A stretch of DNA of 64,000 nt from Boswellia sacra (taxonomy: Eukaryota; Streptophyta; Magnoliopsida; Sapindales; Burseraceae). Below the pieces are notes generated by a model. It was not told where the DNA came from, searched no databases, and was given only the letters and a program-made list of their open reading frames with translations. The stretch spans positions 1 through 64,000 of the forward strand of contig SNVD02013850.1 of assembly GCA_013180625.2 (NCBI GenBank), written 5' to 3'. Position 1 is the first letter of the stretch; every line of letters starts with the position of its first letter. Below are positions 34,900 through 47,510 of the stretch, in pieces. Made by a program: the position numbers and the translations under genes.

Positions 34900-37800
34900 A
34901 TGAAAAGTTTTGTACGTTTGTTTGCTTCTGCTAACGCTAGAAAAATATTAACATTCAATACTTGAACAAGTTCAAATCTGAGAACCGAGAAGTGCAACAA
35001 CTGCTGGCGTTTCAAGAGCGAAATAGTGCGTGTGTTCGTGCGTGCGTGCGTGCGGTGCACTAACGAATCGTGGGCTTGAGACACGGAACACAGCAGAGGA
35101 GAGTTGAGTTGAGTTGAAAGAGTTTTGTTGGTTTCTCCACCGTCCACAGAGTGGGAGAATGGCTGAGCTTAATGGGTTATAACGGATACGAAAAAAGGCT
35201 TAAAATGATGATCCCGACAGCCATACACTTTCACGGCTGTAAAGAAGATTTTATTTATTTATTTAACATTGGTTCTAGATGGATTTTGAAAACAAATACA
35301 AATCCCCTTCCATTTTTGTGTGTTAGATTGTAACATTCTTACTTCCATCATTCCATGCCAAAATCGTGAGCTGCTTGAAATAAACAGCGAAAAAATGTCT
35401 TCACAATCTAATAATTCGGAACTTGATACTTTGTTGATAATTAGGCAAATACTGAGCTTTTCAGCCCTTAGATTCAGACCCAAGTCGTTAATTACAGCTC
35501 ATTCCAAATCTACAGTTACAGTCACGATTTTGTCAATATAATTAGCTTTCAAAGTTTATGTGACTAGTGCATGCTAAACAAGCTTGTGTTTACAAATACG
35601 CATTCCATACAAGTCAATTTAATTGTACTTGAGATTGATATATTTTGAGTAATACTATGGCATATATTTACTAATCACATTATGTTATGTTAGTTAATAC
35701 AAGTCAATTTATATAAGAAGTTTATAAGCATAATTATTACTAATACAAATTTTTTTATTTATGGTTATTAATTAATAATAATGGGATGACCGGAAGCAAA
35801 TTGAAGAGGGCAGGCAAACGAATTGGTTGTATAAAATCATTGGAATGGGGCCGAAAAGAAATGGGCAATTGCCATATTGGGCGATTGTTACAATGAATAA
35901 ATGATAAGGGATGTGAGTTGACATTGTTTAACTTGTGATAATTGGTGGGTCCAAGTTCAATAATCCTGTAACGCATGCATGAAAACACCTCACCTGTCTT
36001 GCTTATATGTACTATCTAATCTTTGCGTTTTCTTCAAGCACTGTAATTGTTTGCCTAGAATGATTATGGGATTGATGTCAACAATTCAATGCTGAATGAA
36101 CTAAATTATAGGTTCACCTATTAGCTTTTAAACCATCAGATGCATTTATCTTGGATCTCGTGATATTAGCGAATTGAATATTTTAATTTTTTTTTGAAGT
36201 TAATGAACGATATTTATAAAATAGGGGCGTATATTAAACTTCTAAAAGAAATTACATAACGAAAAATAAATACTGCATGTATTTGATATTTGATTAGTTA
36301 ATGTTATATAATAGTAAATGATATATTAAATGACAGTCCAGATGTTATATTAGTTAATATATTTTATTTATTAATTGTGTGACATTAATTGTAGGAGGAG
36401 TTATACAACCAAACAATTAATTAATTAATTAGAAATTAAGAATCAAATGATGAATAACTTTGTTAATTTAATATTTTACTTTGCATAACTTGTATAAGAT
36501 ATGTTTAAAATACTGAAAAAGACTATAATATAGTGCATATATATATAATGTGTGTGTAGTTAATAAAAAATATACTATATCAATCCTCATGAAGTTTAGA
36601 TTCTATTATGATTGCATAGATGTACATACATTAGTTGTATTTTAGATATTTTCTAAAACAATTCATCCCCATTAAAAGAGATATATAATAAGTCGATCAA
36701 TTATGAATAGCTTGCAGCATAGGGAAGAAGAAGGCCAGCTAGGCCTCGGAGAGCTAAGAGGGGGCAAGGCGAACTTAAAAAATCTAAATGGAATGAGAGT
36801 AGAGAGAGAGAGGGAGATTGTTATAATTTCTAAACAAAACATAACACATATATATAGTATTTATAGTACATGGATCAAACAAATAGGAAAGCATGCACGT
36901 GAAGGAGACGGTGGTTTAAGTAATAAGAAAAACTGAAATGAATTTCTAGGAGAGATCAAAATAGCACGTGCAATCTGTCTGTCTGGGACACATTACAGAA
37001 TGTGGCATGGCAATGGCACGAGCAAGCAAGCAGCGAAGCTACCTAACGTCGCCGGTAAGCCATGCCCGTGTTTATAGTCTTTTTGTTTTGAGATTCTCCA
37101 ATTTGCTTGCATCAAGGAGGGATGCATCTTCTAGACTGAGTTTGATTTTGAGACCTAATATAAGATATTATGAAATAGCTGTACCTTATCCGATTGCTTC
37201 TACCTCACTGTAATGATATCAAAACGTGGAGGCAAGGCAATTTCCAAAATACTCGACATATTTCACTTTGATTTATAGTTTACCTCAATGAAAAGGAAGT
37301 GAAAACGAAGTTAGTTGTTAATAAAAGGGATTTGTTGGAGGTAAGCACAAGATGAGGATGACTTTGGCTTTATTAATCACGAGCACTACTAAGTAGTTAG
37401 CTAATAAAGTTGATCTAAAAGTAGGGTTTTCCATTTCCACCACTGATGCAGTCAATACCAGGAATGGACAATTTGTTGGATAGTTAGGCATTGGCTGTCT
37501 TTATAAGCAGTTACTGAATAATTGAGGCATTAAAGGAGTGGGGTTCCCTGAAAACACCAGATATATATATATATTAATATATAATTAATAATAATTATCT
37601 TCGTCTTCAAGCCAAAGAAGAAAAGTAATATACTTAGCACACACGACACAACCACTATACGTCCTAGCTGTTTTATAGTTTTCTAAACTCTTCAATAATA
37701 TGGATGAGCATCATTGCCACGATTTATCTATGCATAGCATGTCATATAGAATTCGAAGATAAATTGACGTAGTATTAGGTTCAAAAACTCATTCCTCAAA

Positions 37801-38600
37801 ACACAGAAAACCAATTTTGTTCTTTTCTAAATGAAATAGAAAGGAGATTGTACATCAAAAAGCATTATGGTTTAAATTGATGAAAGGACTTAAAAGGGTA
37901 AAGCAAGAAATAGCTTGAGTTTTGTTCCTGTTTTTCTGGGTTCCAGCCGTCTCCCAGAAAGCCACGATCTCTTCTTGGCTTATCAAGCCCCATTGATATC
38001 ACTCACTGACCTTGGCTATTATTCCATAAGAAAAAAATAATAAGATAAAGACTAATTTTATAGGTGTTGATGTTTTTACTTATTTGATAGATGAAAACTG
38101 CCAAAGAAACTAAAAGCTAAGAGGGAGGAAGAAAGAAAAAACTTTTTATTATTACATTTTTATTCTTGGCGTGGATCTTTCTAATTAATTTAGTTGGGCT
38201 TAAATAACAACACTCTCACTCTCAGACAGATTTACATTGCAAAGATACTGAAAAGACTACGTTTGCCAATAAAATGATTTGGTAAGTGGAGCCCGTGGAT
38301 TTAAAATCCAAGAACTCAGATTTATGTGACCCATATCACTGCACTGATCCAGATTCCAAATGCTAGGCAAAGTTCATTCTATTAACTTACCAAGGAAAAC
38401 CCAAACCAGCTTTCTAGTAGTTAAAGTTTTAACAATTCATTGTTGGTATACATGGCAAGAAACAGAGAAAAAAAAAAAAAATAGAAGGTCAATTTCTCTC
38501 CCAGTTCAATGCAAGACAAAACTAAACTTTTTTGTCTCTTCAGTCACACTAAAGAGCTAAGAAGAGGAGAAACTAGCAATGATTGTTTTACCAATACCCT
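34900..38600. other. Intergenic region without recognised genes
   Basis: Short open frames here show no motif or splice pattern. Notable bits: a CGTG/CGTGCGTG run near 35,030-35,050, (TA)n at 37,560-37,573, and at 38,201-38,224 a single copy of the gggcttaaataacaacactc end sequence seen also at 5,879 and 15,804. No partner end was found nearby. Confidence 0.4.
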
Positions 38601-40133
38601 TTCACTGTGAAGTAAGAAAGCACCAACTTTGTAATTCCATATTTCCCTGGAAAATCAAGTGTAAATCAGTACATGATCTTAGGGGTAATTCCTTCATAAT
38701 CAAACTAACATGCCATGTCAAATGCTGAAAGAATGCAACTCCTATAAAGTGAGTTCTAAGACAAATGACCATAGACAATAATGATGCAAGAAATAAGAGC
38801 ATCATCTAGAAAGAAATAATCATAATCAAATGTAAATTTAAATATCATAAAGCATAGCACCATAGCTTCACACCTAAAAAGATGGAATCTAAAAGAGACC
38901 AGCATTTTTCACAATACAAACTCAACAAGAGTATTGAGGACCAAACATCATCTACATTGGGAAATCCTTACACTCCTCAATGGGTAGCTAAATAATGCTC
39001 TCACCCTTGCAGCACCCTTGTAGCATAAGTGCTTTTCAACTCCTACGTGACGCGGCAAAAACTTCTTCCTCTTCGTAAAAATGTGTTTGAGCTCTCAGAA
39101 ATGACATTTCTCTCCCTAATTGCCTCTGCATCATTATTAATTGATTCCTTTAATCTTCTCAACTCTCTTTCACATGCACAAGCCTTTGGTTTTTGGCCTC
39201 CTGCAATTGTAGAACAATAATAATCTTGTCTTTGCTGAGACACATTGCACAAGTAGATGGCATATTCCACATAACAAAGAACTTCAATCCCAGCCATTTG
39301 TCTCTTTCGATCCCAATTTTTCATCCAATCATTTTCACCATCACCCTCCCATGTTTCTAACCAATCCATCTCCTTTGAATTTATTCTCTCACTAAAACTT
39401 AATAAAATATAATACTGCACAAAGCCTTTATCTAGATAGCACTAATAGATCCACAAAGCACCTAGTTGAGGATCCATACAATGCCCCATGACAAACATAG
39501 ATCAATATCTAAGAAAAACAGTGTAAACTAATAAAGTCTCAAGCCAACTTAAGCAAAGTTCAAACTTCATCATGATTTTACTAGTGTTAATTATCAAATG
39601 TATCGTATAGCTAAAAAACTGGTTCAATTGTACTCGAAAGGGACTATTTCTAAAAGTGGAAGAAAACATAGATGATCACACTTTTTAAAAAAAAAAAAAA
39701 AAAAAATTTAGGAACTACATTTTTAAATATATTACAGGCAGATGATCAAATATAGCATTCTCACAAAAGCAAAATCAAATCCATTTCGGTACAGCTAGAA
39801 GTTACCAATTCTAAAGAAATTAATAAACCAAGCAATATCATCATTACAATGCAAGAGAGATTAAAACATCAACACAAAAACAATAATTAGTTTTTACTTT
39901 TGTCTTCATAAGAAATTGAAGTGCCACACAAACACTACATCATAACAAAAAACTGCATATTTTCACACTCACATCCAGAGATTTAGCTCGAGTAAGAACG
40001 AATCTTGAATTGCAATTGACCTACATAAACAACAAGCGAAAAGTTCATTAAACCCAAAAAAAAAAAAAAAAAAAGAGGAAACAAGAAATTAGAAAAAGAT
40101 AATACCTTATTCGCAGTACGACATAACCAAGAT
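38601..40133. other. Region 3' of the 61-aa gene, possible untranslated exons
   Basis: A splice-like donor (AATAAG|GTATTATC, near 40,106) follows the stop of the 61-aa gene and an acceptor-like ttatgtag|GTCAATTGC lies near 40,023. The transcript may therefore have an intron in its 3' UTR and reach into this region. An A-run is at 39,691-39,708. Confidence 0.3.
39043..39369 (-). CDS. Hypothetical 108-aa open frame
   Basis: From the ATG at 39,369 the frame reads MDWLETWEGDGENDWMKNWD, then a Cys-bearing middle (LCYVEYAIYLCNV, KACACERELRRL) and a basic tail ending at 39,043. It is long for this AT-rich region and starts with a Trp/Asp-rich motif. No domain is recognised, no TATA or RBS-like cue decides the start, and it could be chance or a 3' part of the transcript of the 61-aa gene. 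Existence is uncertain. Confidence 0.25.
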   Translation of the reverse strand: MDWLETWEGDGENDWMKNWDRKRQMAGIEVLCYVEYAIYLCNVSQQRQDYYCSTIAGGQKPKACACERELRRLKESINNDAEAIRERNVISESSNTFLRRGRSFCRVT

Positions 40134-40319
40134 TTATGAAGGGTGGTGAGCTGAGGAGGAGGCTGAGGTATTTTGTGGCTGAGATTCTTGTTCTTGGAGT
40201 TGCTGAGCTTTTAGAAGAAAAGGCTTGAAACCAAGCTCTAAGCTTACATACCCAAAAGCCAAGAATCCCACCACTACTATCCCTGATCTTATCGCGTTCA
40301 GTTTCTCCCTTTCTCTCAT
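40134..40319 (-). CDS. Small one-pass membrane protein, 61 aa
   Basis: The frame from ATG 40,319 gives MREREKLNAIRSG, then a hydrophobic helix (IVVVGFLAFGYVSLELGF, residues about 14-31), then a Gln/Ser-rich hydrophilic tail (KAQQLQEQESQPQNT...) to a TAA at 40,134. The basic N-terminus before the helix suggests N-in or a mitochondrial/ER tail type. The open frame runs further upstream (to 40,439), but the Arg-rich MREREK start right before the helix looks like a usual short plant membrane protein. No function is known to me. It lies head-to-head with the NAXD gene, about 0.9 kb apart. Confidence 0.6.
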   Translation of the reverse strand: MREREKLNAIRSGIVVVGFLAFGYVSLELGFKPFLLKAQQLQEQESQPQNTSASSSAHHPS

Positions 40320-40439
40320 TTTCTCTCTTTTCTCCTTCGTATCGTTCCAGCATTCAATGATTAAATTTAAGACAGCTGACAGTCTCGTTTTAAGATGCGG
40401 GAAAATTTTTTGGGGTACCGTAATTTTAGAATAAATCAT

Positions 40440-41260
40440 TTACCCTTACTTTTTTATGTTTGATTGTTTTTTTGTGTATTTTAAATTTTTTATTTTAAGT
40501 TTTACATAAAAAAAAGTGATTAATTTTAATTTTTAAATTTAAAAAATAATATATAATTGATATTAATTTAAATATATTGATAAGTATCCTATTTTAAAAA
40601 ATTGTATTTACAAAAATAGAGACAAACAAACTCTTTCATATATTTGTTTTAAGTTTAAAGGATTGTATAATTAAAATTTATTTTGATATTATATTTAATT
40701 ATCTTTAGTCATTAACATAGTTCTTAATTTTTAAGAGCTACTACACCCCTATTATTTATTACAGTAGCAATAATAAGTAGCAATAATAACTAAAGTAATA
40801 TTTTACTTATAATTTATCTATAATTAATTGTTCTTACAAATTAAGTTGAGAAAATATACAGAATGAGTAAAAAAGTGAAAATAAATAAAAAAAAGATTAT
40901 AAATTATTAAATTAATAATTATCTATTTATTAATTTAGATTATAAAAAAAGTAAACGGTAAATAAGTTAGAGATGTAATATTTGTTTTGATAACTAATAA
41001 GAAATATTAGTGAAATTTAAAAAACATAGGGCGTTAAATGGTTTTTACAAAAACCTTAGGGGAGACAAAAAACTCATCTATTTTCTTACTAAAGGCGCTG
41101 TTCAATTTTTATTTTATTTTATTTTATTTTTGTACTGACTGATGATCAAACGGTGGATTCCTAGAGATGACTTACTCCTCAATAGCAACCCATTGCTTCC
41201 CGAAACCATCAAACTTAAACTGATTCGGTGAGTTCGGTGAGTTAAAAGTAGACAACTCCA
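40440..41260. other. AT-rich spacer between the 61-aa gene and NAXD
   Basis: Bidirectional upstream region of two divergent genes. Very AT-rich at 40,450-41,000; a short TTTTA repeat (attttattttattttatttt) is near 41,108-41,128. No clear element ends. Confidence 0.4.
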
Positions 41261-41632
41261 AAGAAACAAGTGAAAAAGCTCTGGGATTGCAGGTAACCTT
41301 TGCTTTGTTGTTTCGATTACGTTCCAGAAGCATATTTATTGCTTTCAATTCTGTTCATCGAAAGGAGAAAAAAAAAAGAACTATCGAAATGCTATTAATT
41401 TCAGATACCCTGTAAATTACAATTACCTTCTGGACGACAAACATTCCAAAACTGATTCTTGGAATGTCGTTTTATTAATTTAATACCAAACAAAATTCGG
41501 AACCGAAATGAATAGATAAGGAAAGCAGCGTTTTGTTTGTTCAGTATTGGATAATTCCTGGATGAAGATGAAGACTTATGCAATATCTGATAATGCTTTT
41601 CAGGTTATTTGGACAAAGCTTGGTGCTTGCCC

Positions 41633-44600
41633 ATGTTAATAAAATATGGCGTGAATTCTGGGTTCACATCACTGAGTAGTGCAAAAGATTGTATGCGGGC
41701 TTCCCCATCGGTCTTGAGAAGACAGCACTTCTTGTTGAGATCTCTTGGAGGTTATAGTCATCACACCAATACCAATCATAAAAGAATGCAAGCAATAAAA
41801 TCTATGAGTGGGACTGCATTGGAGGCTGAGGCTAACAACATTTTGAGAGCAATCACTCCAACCCTTGACCCTACTAGACACAAGGGCCAGGCAGGTGAGC
41901 TCAAACCACTCTGCTTTTGTTGGATTATTTTTCAGGTTGGTTGCTTTTTACACCTGTTTCTTGATGCTGATGACTCTGCTCTTTTTTTTTTTTTTTTTGT
42001 GTTTATCAGGGAAGATAGCTGTTATTGGTGGCTGTCGTGAGTACACTGGTGCTCCATATTTTGCTGCTATTTCTGCTTTAAAAATTGTTAGTACTCTAAT
42101 CCGCCATTTTGTTTATTTTGTGCTTTTTCTTTGACAACCAAAAAAGCTGGTTTCATTCTAGGATTGTACGATGAAATTGCTCTGTTGATTTTGTCTATTT
42201 ATGGCGGGCTAGTTCATGCAATTAATTTGTTTTCTTATCTTTCCAGGGCGCAGACTTGTCTCATGTGTTCTGTACGAAAGATGCTGCTCCAGTTATAAAA
42301 AGTTACAGTCCTGAATTGATAGTACATCCAATTTTGGAAGAATCTTATAGTATTAGGTGAATTTTCATAGTGAATAAAGTATTCTAGTTGTATTCCTTTG
42401 AATGTGTGTAACACTGAGCAGGGTATTATTTTTGTGATGAAGTGGTTTGGGAGATGAAGAAAAAAGATGCATCTCAAGCAAGATTCTCACTGAGGTTGAT
42501 AAGTGGATGGAAAGATTTGATTGTCTTGTCGTTGGTCCAGGCCTTGGAAGGGATCCATATCTTCTGGTTTGCTTTTTTGATCTATCTTATCAAATTTCAA
42601 TTGAATATGGATATCAGACTTAAGACATGTAGTTTATCGTGTCAGCTTATAAATTGCAGGTTATTTTTTAATTGCTATTTGATTCATAATGACTTATATC
42701 TCAGACCGCTGTCCTATTGAATTTAACATCTTTTGGTTATGATTGCTTAGATTTTTATCTTCGTTTTCATCTTATGATTCTGTCACATCTATACACTTTG
42801 CACTTGAGGACAAAGTGATAGTTGAAATAATATTCAAGATAATACACGGGGTCATATGTATCTCTGTGTTTATGTTTCTCACTTTCCCTTGCTAATCCAA
42901 ACTCCATCACTAGTATATTCTTAGTACTCATTTGTGCAAAAGTTTCTAGCACTTCGTGGAAGGTAATTTCTGAATAAAACCGATTGCAGGCATTAATTAA
43001 TTGTTTGTGGCCAACATCCAAGAAGCATGATCTATAGTAGGAAACATTAGAATGCATGATGTATGCATCTTACTGGTATATGTGGTCTTCTATTGTCGTC
43101 CACTGAATGTCATTTTGCAAAGCTTTAGCTTGACAATATCTCGTCTTCTTGAGTCCTAAAATGGTAGAAAAACTCAGTTCTTTCCCCTAATAACAAGTCT
43201 TTTCAAATGTTCCTGCAGCATTCACTACAACAAATTTTCAAATCATTTTTTCTTCAATGTTTTATTATTATTTTTAGTCATAAGCCAAATAATCCTTCTT
43301 ACCATTCTACTGCTTACTTTTCATAGTCATCTACAACGATTCTAAGAGTTGCATATTCTATGTTCAGGAATGTGTTAGTGAAATCATAAAGCATGCAAGA
43401 CAGTCGAATGTTCCGATTGTCATAGATGGGGTAAGTAATTAGTAATCATGGGTATGGCTTTGGTCTGGTTAAGAAATGCAATTGATGATTTCATATTTCC
43501 TCTATGGATTTAATTTTTCAAAATTAACTTCGAATTCACTACTGAACTTATTGTTATTTGCCAGGATGGACTCTTTCTTGTGACAAACAGTCTTCATCTT
43601 GTTAGTGGTTATCCGTTAGCTGTTTTAACTCCAAATGTAAATGAATACAAGCGTCTGGTTCAGAAAATACTAAGTTGTGAAGTAAGTGATCATAATGGTC
43701 CCGAGCAGTTACAATCTCTTGCCAAGCAGTAAATCTCTCTCCCAAGTTTTATGTGAATTGTGCATGATTAAATGATCTATTTGAATTTTCTCTCTCTTCT
43801 AAAGTGATGGAATGGGTTTATGATGCTGTAAACTTGTCTAATGCAATATACCTTATTATTGTTCAGGATTGGCGGTGTAACTATCTTGCAGAAAGGAAAG
43901 TCTGACTTCATTAGTGATGGTGCATTGGGTATGGGATTAGATGATTACTTGACTAGATATTTTTGTGCTACAATATTTGTCTTAGTCCCATGCAAAGTTA
44001 TATGCTCTAACGGTTTAAGGTCTGTCTTAAACATTTTGGCTGAGAGGTAATCAATTACAACATTAGGGATCTCACAATGATATAATACCATGTTTCTTTC
44101 ATTTGAGTTGGTCTATCTGGGTTCCAGCATCTCAGGCTGTTCTGATCTTATTCCAGCAGTATATATTTGAAAGCTTAGAAGAGTCAAGATGCCATCATCA
44201 AAGTTATGATTAATGTACCCAAGGCTCTTTTGATAAAGTTGTATTCTTGCTCAACTAAATAACCAATGCTTATTGTTTATACAAGTTTGTTGATTTTGAA
44301 TAGATTTTATTTATCTTCGAATATAAAATAAAATATCTAACTCCTTGCCATGCATATATTACATTTTTCTTTATTTTAAAATCTTTTGATTTTTGATGTT
44401 TAGCTACTTCTGTCTAGGCATTCAGAATTTGATATTATTAAGTGATGCTTTATGCAGTCAAATCAGTGAGCATCTATGGTTCCCCAAGGCGCTGTGGTGG
44501 CCAAGGTGATATACTATCTGGAAGGTAATTGATTTTTTTTTTTAAGCTTCATTTATTGTTTACTAAAAAAGTCATGATGACGATTATTACAGTGTTCCTA

Positions 44601-45491
44601 GATGTAGTGCATATATTCATATTTAAACTAAACTTCTACCCCACTCTGTCTTTATATGACTTGATAGAGTTGTTCTCTGAGTTATACTCTTTTCTTTGTT
44701 CATCTGGATCATATAGCCTTATCATATTGAAAGAATTCATTTCAGCTTTCTCTTCTTCAGTTCTTATACCTCTATCAATGCTGAAACGGTATCATATTCT
44801 TTAAAAACGTCGATGCAGATATTCTTGCAACTTAAATGACCAAACAAAGAAACATTTAGTATTCATTAACATTTATGTGAAAGGTTTAGATGTTTCCTAA
44901 GATGGAGCACTTGCTTCCAATAAATGAGTGAGTAGATGTCTAAGAACTTAATTTGAAGTTGATAAAATAAGTCAACAAGGCAACCTGATATGCCTATATA
45001 AAAATCAGCTTTTGAGAGCATAATTGCTTTTGCTCTGGTGGACTGATGTGTTCTTTTTCTTTCTCATCTCTTTGCCAGTGTTGCTGTGTTTTTATCTTGG
45101 GCCCGAGCCAAAGAAAAATCCAATATCAGGTTGTGTAGCGTTGTCTTTTTAAAGTTTGCTGTTGCTTGCAGTTCTATATCTTTGGTTACATTATATTGTC
45201 TTATGTTTGATAATTTATTGTTTCCTTAAATGAGATTGTTGCAGTCCGGTGAATCCAACTGTGTTGGGTTGCATTGCTGGGTCTGCTTTAGTGAGGAAGG
45301 CAGCATCGCTTGCTTTTGAAAACAAGAAGAGATCAACTCTCACCACTGATATCATTGAGTGCTTAGGGAGAAGGTAAAGTCTCTATAATCCTATGTTAAG
45401 AAGGATTTCTCAAAGGGGAAAAGATGGTTTCATTCTAAGTTTTGACTTTTCAACTTATTGCAGTTTGGAGGATATATGTCCAGCCTGTTGA
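41633..45491 (+). CDS. NAXD: ATP-dependent (S)-NAD(P)H-hydrate dehydratase
   Basis: The enzyme repairs damaged NADH and NADPH: it dehydrates the S-hydrate back to the cofactor using ATP, alongside the epimerase NAXE. Exons: 41,633-41,894; 42,010-42,086; 42,247-42,356; 42,443-42,566; 43,368-43,430; 43,565-43,728; 43,867-43,928; 44,458-44,524; 45,079-45,129; 45,245-45,373; 45,464-45,491. All are GT-AG; 1,137 nt, 378 aa. A YjeF-C/carbohydrate-kinase fold is shown by [22 protein letters not shown] (179-188), VIDGDGLF and [10 protein letters not shown] with catalytic Asp305. A leader exon ends at 41,292 and an acceptor lies at 41,603. In-frame Met codons at residues 1, 21, 52 and 58 all precede the domain. 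Residue 21 matches the start I remember for the Arabidopsis form, so the start is not certain and several start sites may give targeted and cytosolic forms. Confidence 0.94.
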
Positions 45492-45636
45492 TTTTCAGAG
45501 AAATTGTTCCCCTGCAGACTAGAACCCCTGTTTTCCAATGTGCAAATCTTAAGTATTAATAATCGTGATGTATCTTTGCAGTTTTGATGAATGCCTAATA
45601 TGAAATACAAAATGTTCATGTACAAAGTAGAGCATA

Positions 45637-45642
45637 AATAAA
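45637..45642 (+). terminator. Poly(A) signal candidate of NAXD
   Basis: AATAAA in gcataaataaatatt, about 150 bp after the stop codon, suitable for a near-upstream element. Confidence 0.4.
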
Positions 45643-45649
45643 TATTTAT

Positions 45650-46412
45650 TTTCTTGAAGGAAAGAGTTCTCCCACTTTGATCTACAGAGTAAAATAAAAG
45701 ATAAGAATCCATGGATTGAAATTTTAAAATAAATAAATGTCATATTCATCTTTCATTGTCAACTAACCCATTTGAATTTATCAGCTTCTTATGCCCTCGA
45801 TAGAGCCAAATCCGAATCTTAACATATCATGTATCTCAAACAAAGAAAATAATACACTACGCTCTCTTTTACCCCCTAAAAAAGTTGTCGAAAGCTTTTT
45901 ACCTTCAAGAAAACATTTTTTTCTTCCTATTCCAACAAAACAAAATAGAAATTAAGACGTTTCCTGACCAAGTCGAAATTAGTCCAAATAAAGCGTGTTC
46001 ACATCGTTTTAGCAATTCAATCTCTGTTTTAAACGGGTTTGGATTGTGAACGGAACGCACTTATTGGTTAAAATTTTTTGTAGCGGCAGAGCAGTCTATG
46101 AATTTGTCAAAGATAATATTTTTCGTACGAGTTTTTTATATATAAATTAATTATGTTAGTTGATGTGATGTGATCTATTATTGTTTGAAAAGTACATATT
46201 AAAAATCGATGGGATTAATTTAAGTTTAATGATATAATAATTATACAATGATATTTCTAAGTGTAAAAGTAGTCATTTTTCAGAGACTTAGCAGATGATA
46301 GAAATCAGAAAGTGATTTAAATAATCACTACAAGTAGATGAAATTTCTTATTCTCAACAAATAAATTAAAAAACACAAAGAGCAGCAATGAGTACAAACC
46401 TCAAACGAAGTT
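45650..46412. other. Convergent spacer between NAXD and AILP
   Basis: No gene is seen. The two genes end toward each other about 1.2 kb apart. A direct repeat of gagtagggctacccattaaagag occurs at about 46,493 and 46,517, just past this stretch in the AILP 3' region. Confidence 0.45.
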
Positions 46413-46418
46413 TTTATT
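46413..46418 (-). terminator. Poly(A) signal candidate of AILP
   Basis: AATAAA on the minus strand (plus tttatt), about 275 bp after the AILP stop codon. Confidence 0.4.
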
Positions 46419-46692
46419 GAGCTACAAACCATAGCTGTACAATAGATATGAAGAAGATAGAACAAAGCTTTGATACAAAAGCAAGTATCTAGGAGTAGGG
46501 CTACCCATTAAAGAGGAGAGTAGGGCTACCCATTAAAGAGGTTGAGCTACTTCTCACAAAATATACTTTTTTCATTTGTTCGTTCTGCTACACTCATTGG
46601 CTATTCACATGGACCCTCAGCCTATGCCTTGCTGCATCCACAACCACTCGCTTCCCTTTGATTTAACTGTTCCAAGAACTAAAAGTGATCTT

Positions 46693-47475
46693 CTACTCTG
46701 TGGCTGCAACAACTGTTGGCCCTTCCACCTGAAATTTCACCCCACAATATTGACAAATCAGTTTCAGTTGAGTTGGATCAAGCATACTATGAGTCTCAAC
46801 TCAGCTTCATTCTTTAGAGCTGGTCGAAAATCGAAACCGACAATTGATGGTGGCCAAATGCATAACATAAATAAAGAGAACAGTACTGCCTACACACAAA
46901 TTATAAATTTATTACTTCTTGTCATTTACTCTTTTACATCATTAAAATTTGGACAGAATTTTTTTCATGACTAGATGCCTTTCAACTAGTTATCCCAACA
47001 AGTTGCTCTACACTATCATCGCCAAAACAATTCATACCATAAAAACATTAATTTCTAAATAATTCTGTAGTTACTCCGAAAGATGGAAACGATTCAGATT
47101 TGAATGTTACCTTAAATTTTGCACCCCAGATCTCTTCTTCCTCGGCAGGTACTGCAGTGATCTTATTCTTCGGATTCTCATAGCTTCTCAGTTCTCCAAC
47201 AGCTGTGGAGAAGAAACAGCCTGCAAAATCAAAATGGAATCACATCAATAAAGGACGTAGCAGTAAGGCCACCAAGTGGATTCTATAATTATTATCATGT
47301 TGATGTTGTCATTGTTAATTTCAATAAACTAAAGCACAATTGTCCCACGATCAATGGTCTCAAAATAGTTTAAAAAGAGAAATGAAAATAACCTTGCACT
47401 TTACGTTTGCTTTGGTTTATTTAATAAAAGTTGCGAGCAATCTATGGTTGTTGAAATAGTGAACCAATTTTTATT

Positions 47476-47510
<35 letters not shown>

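Noticed and set aside
36703..37213. Plus-strand frames with Glu/Arg-rich text
   Set aside because: Arises from GAGAGA-rich DNA; no splice structure or motif.
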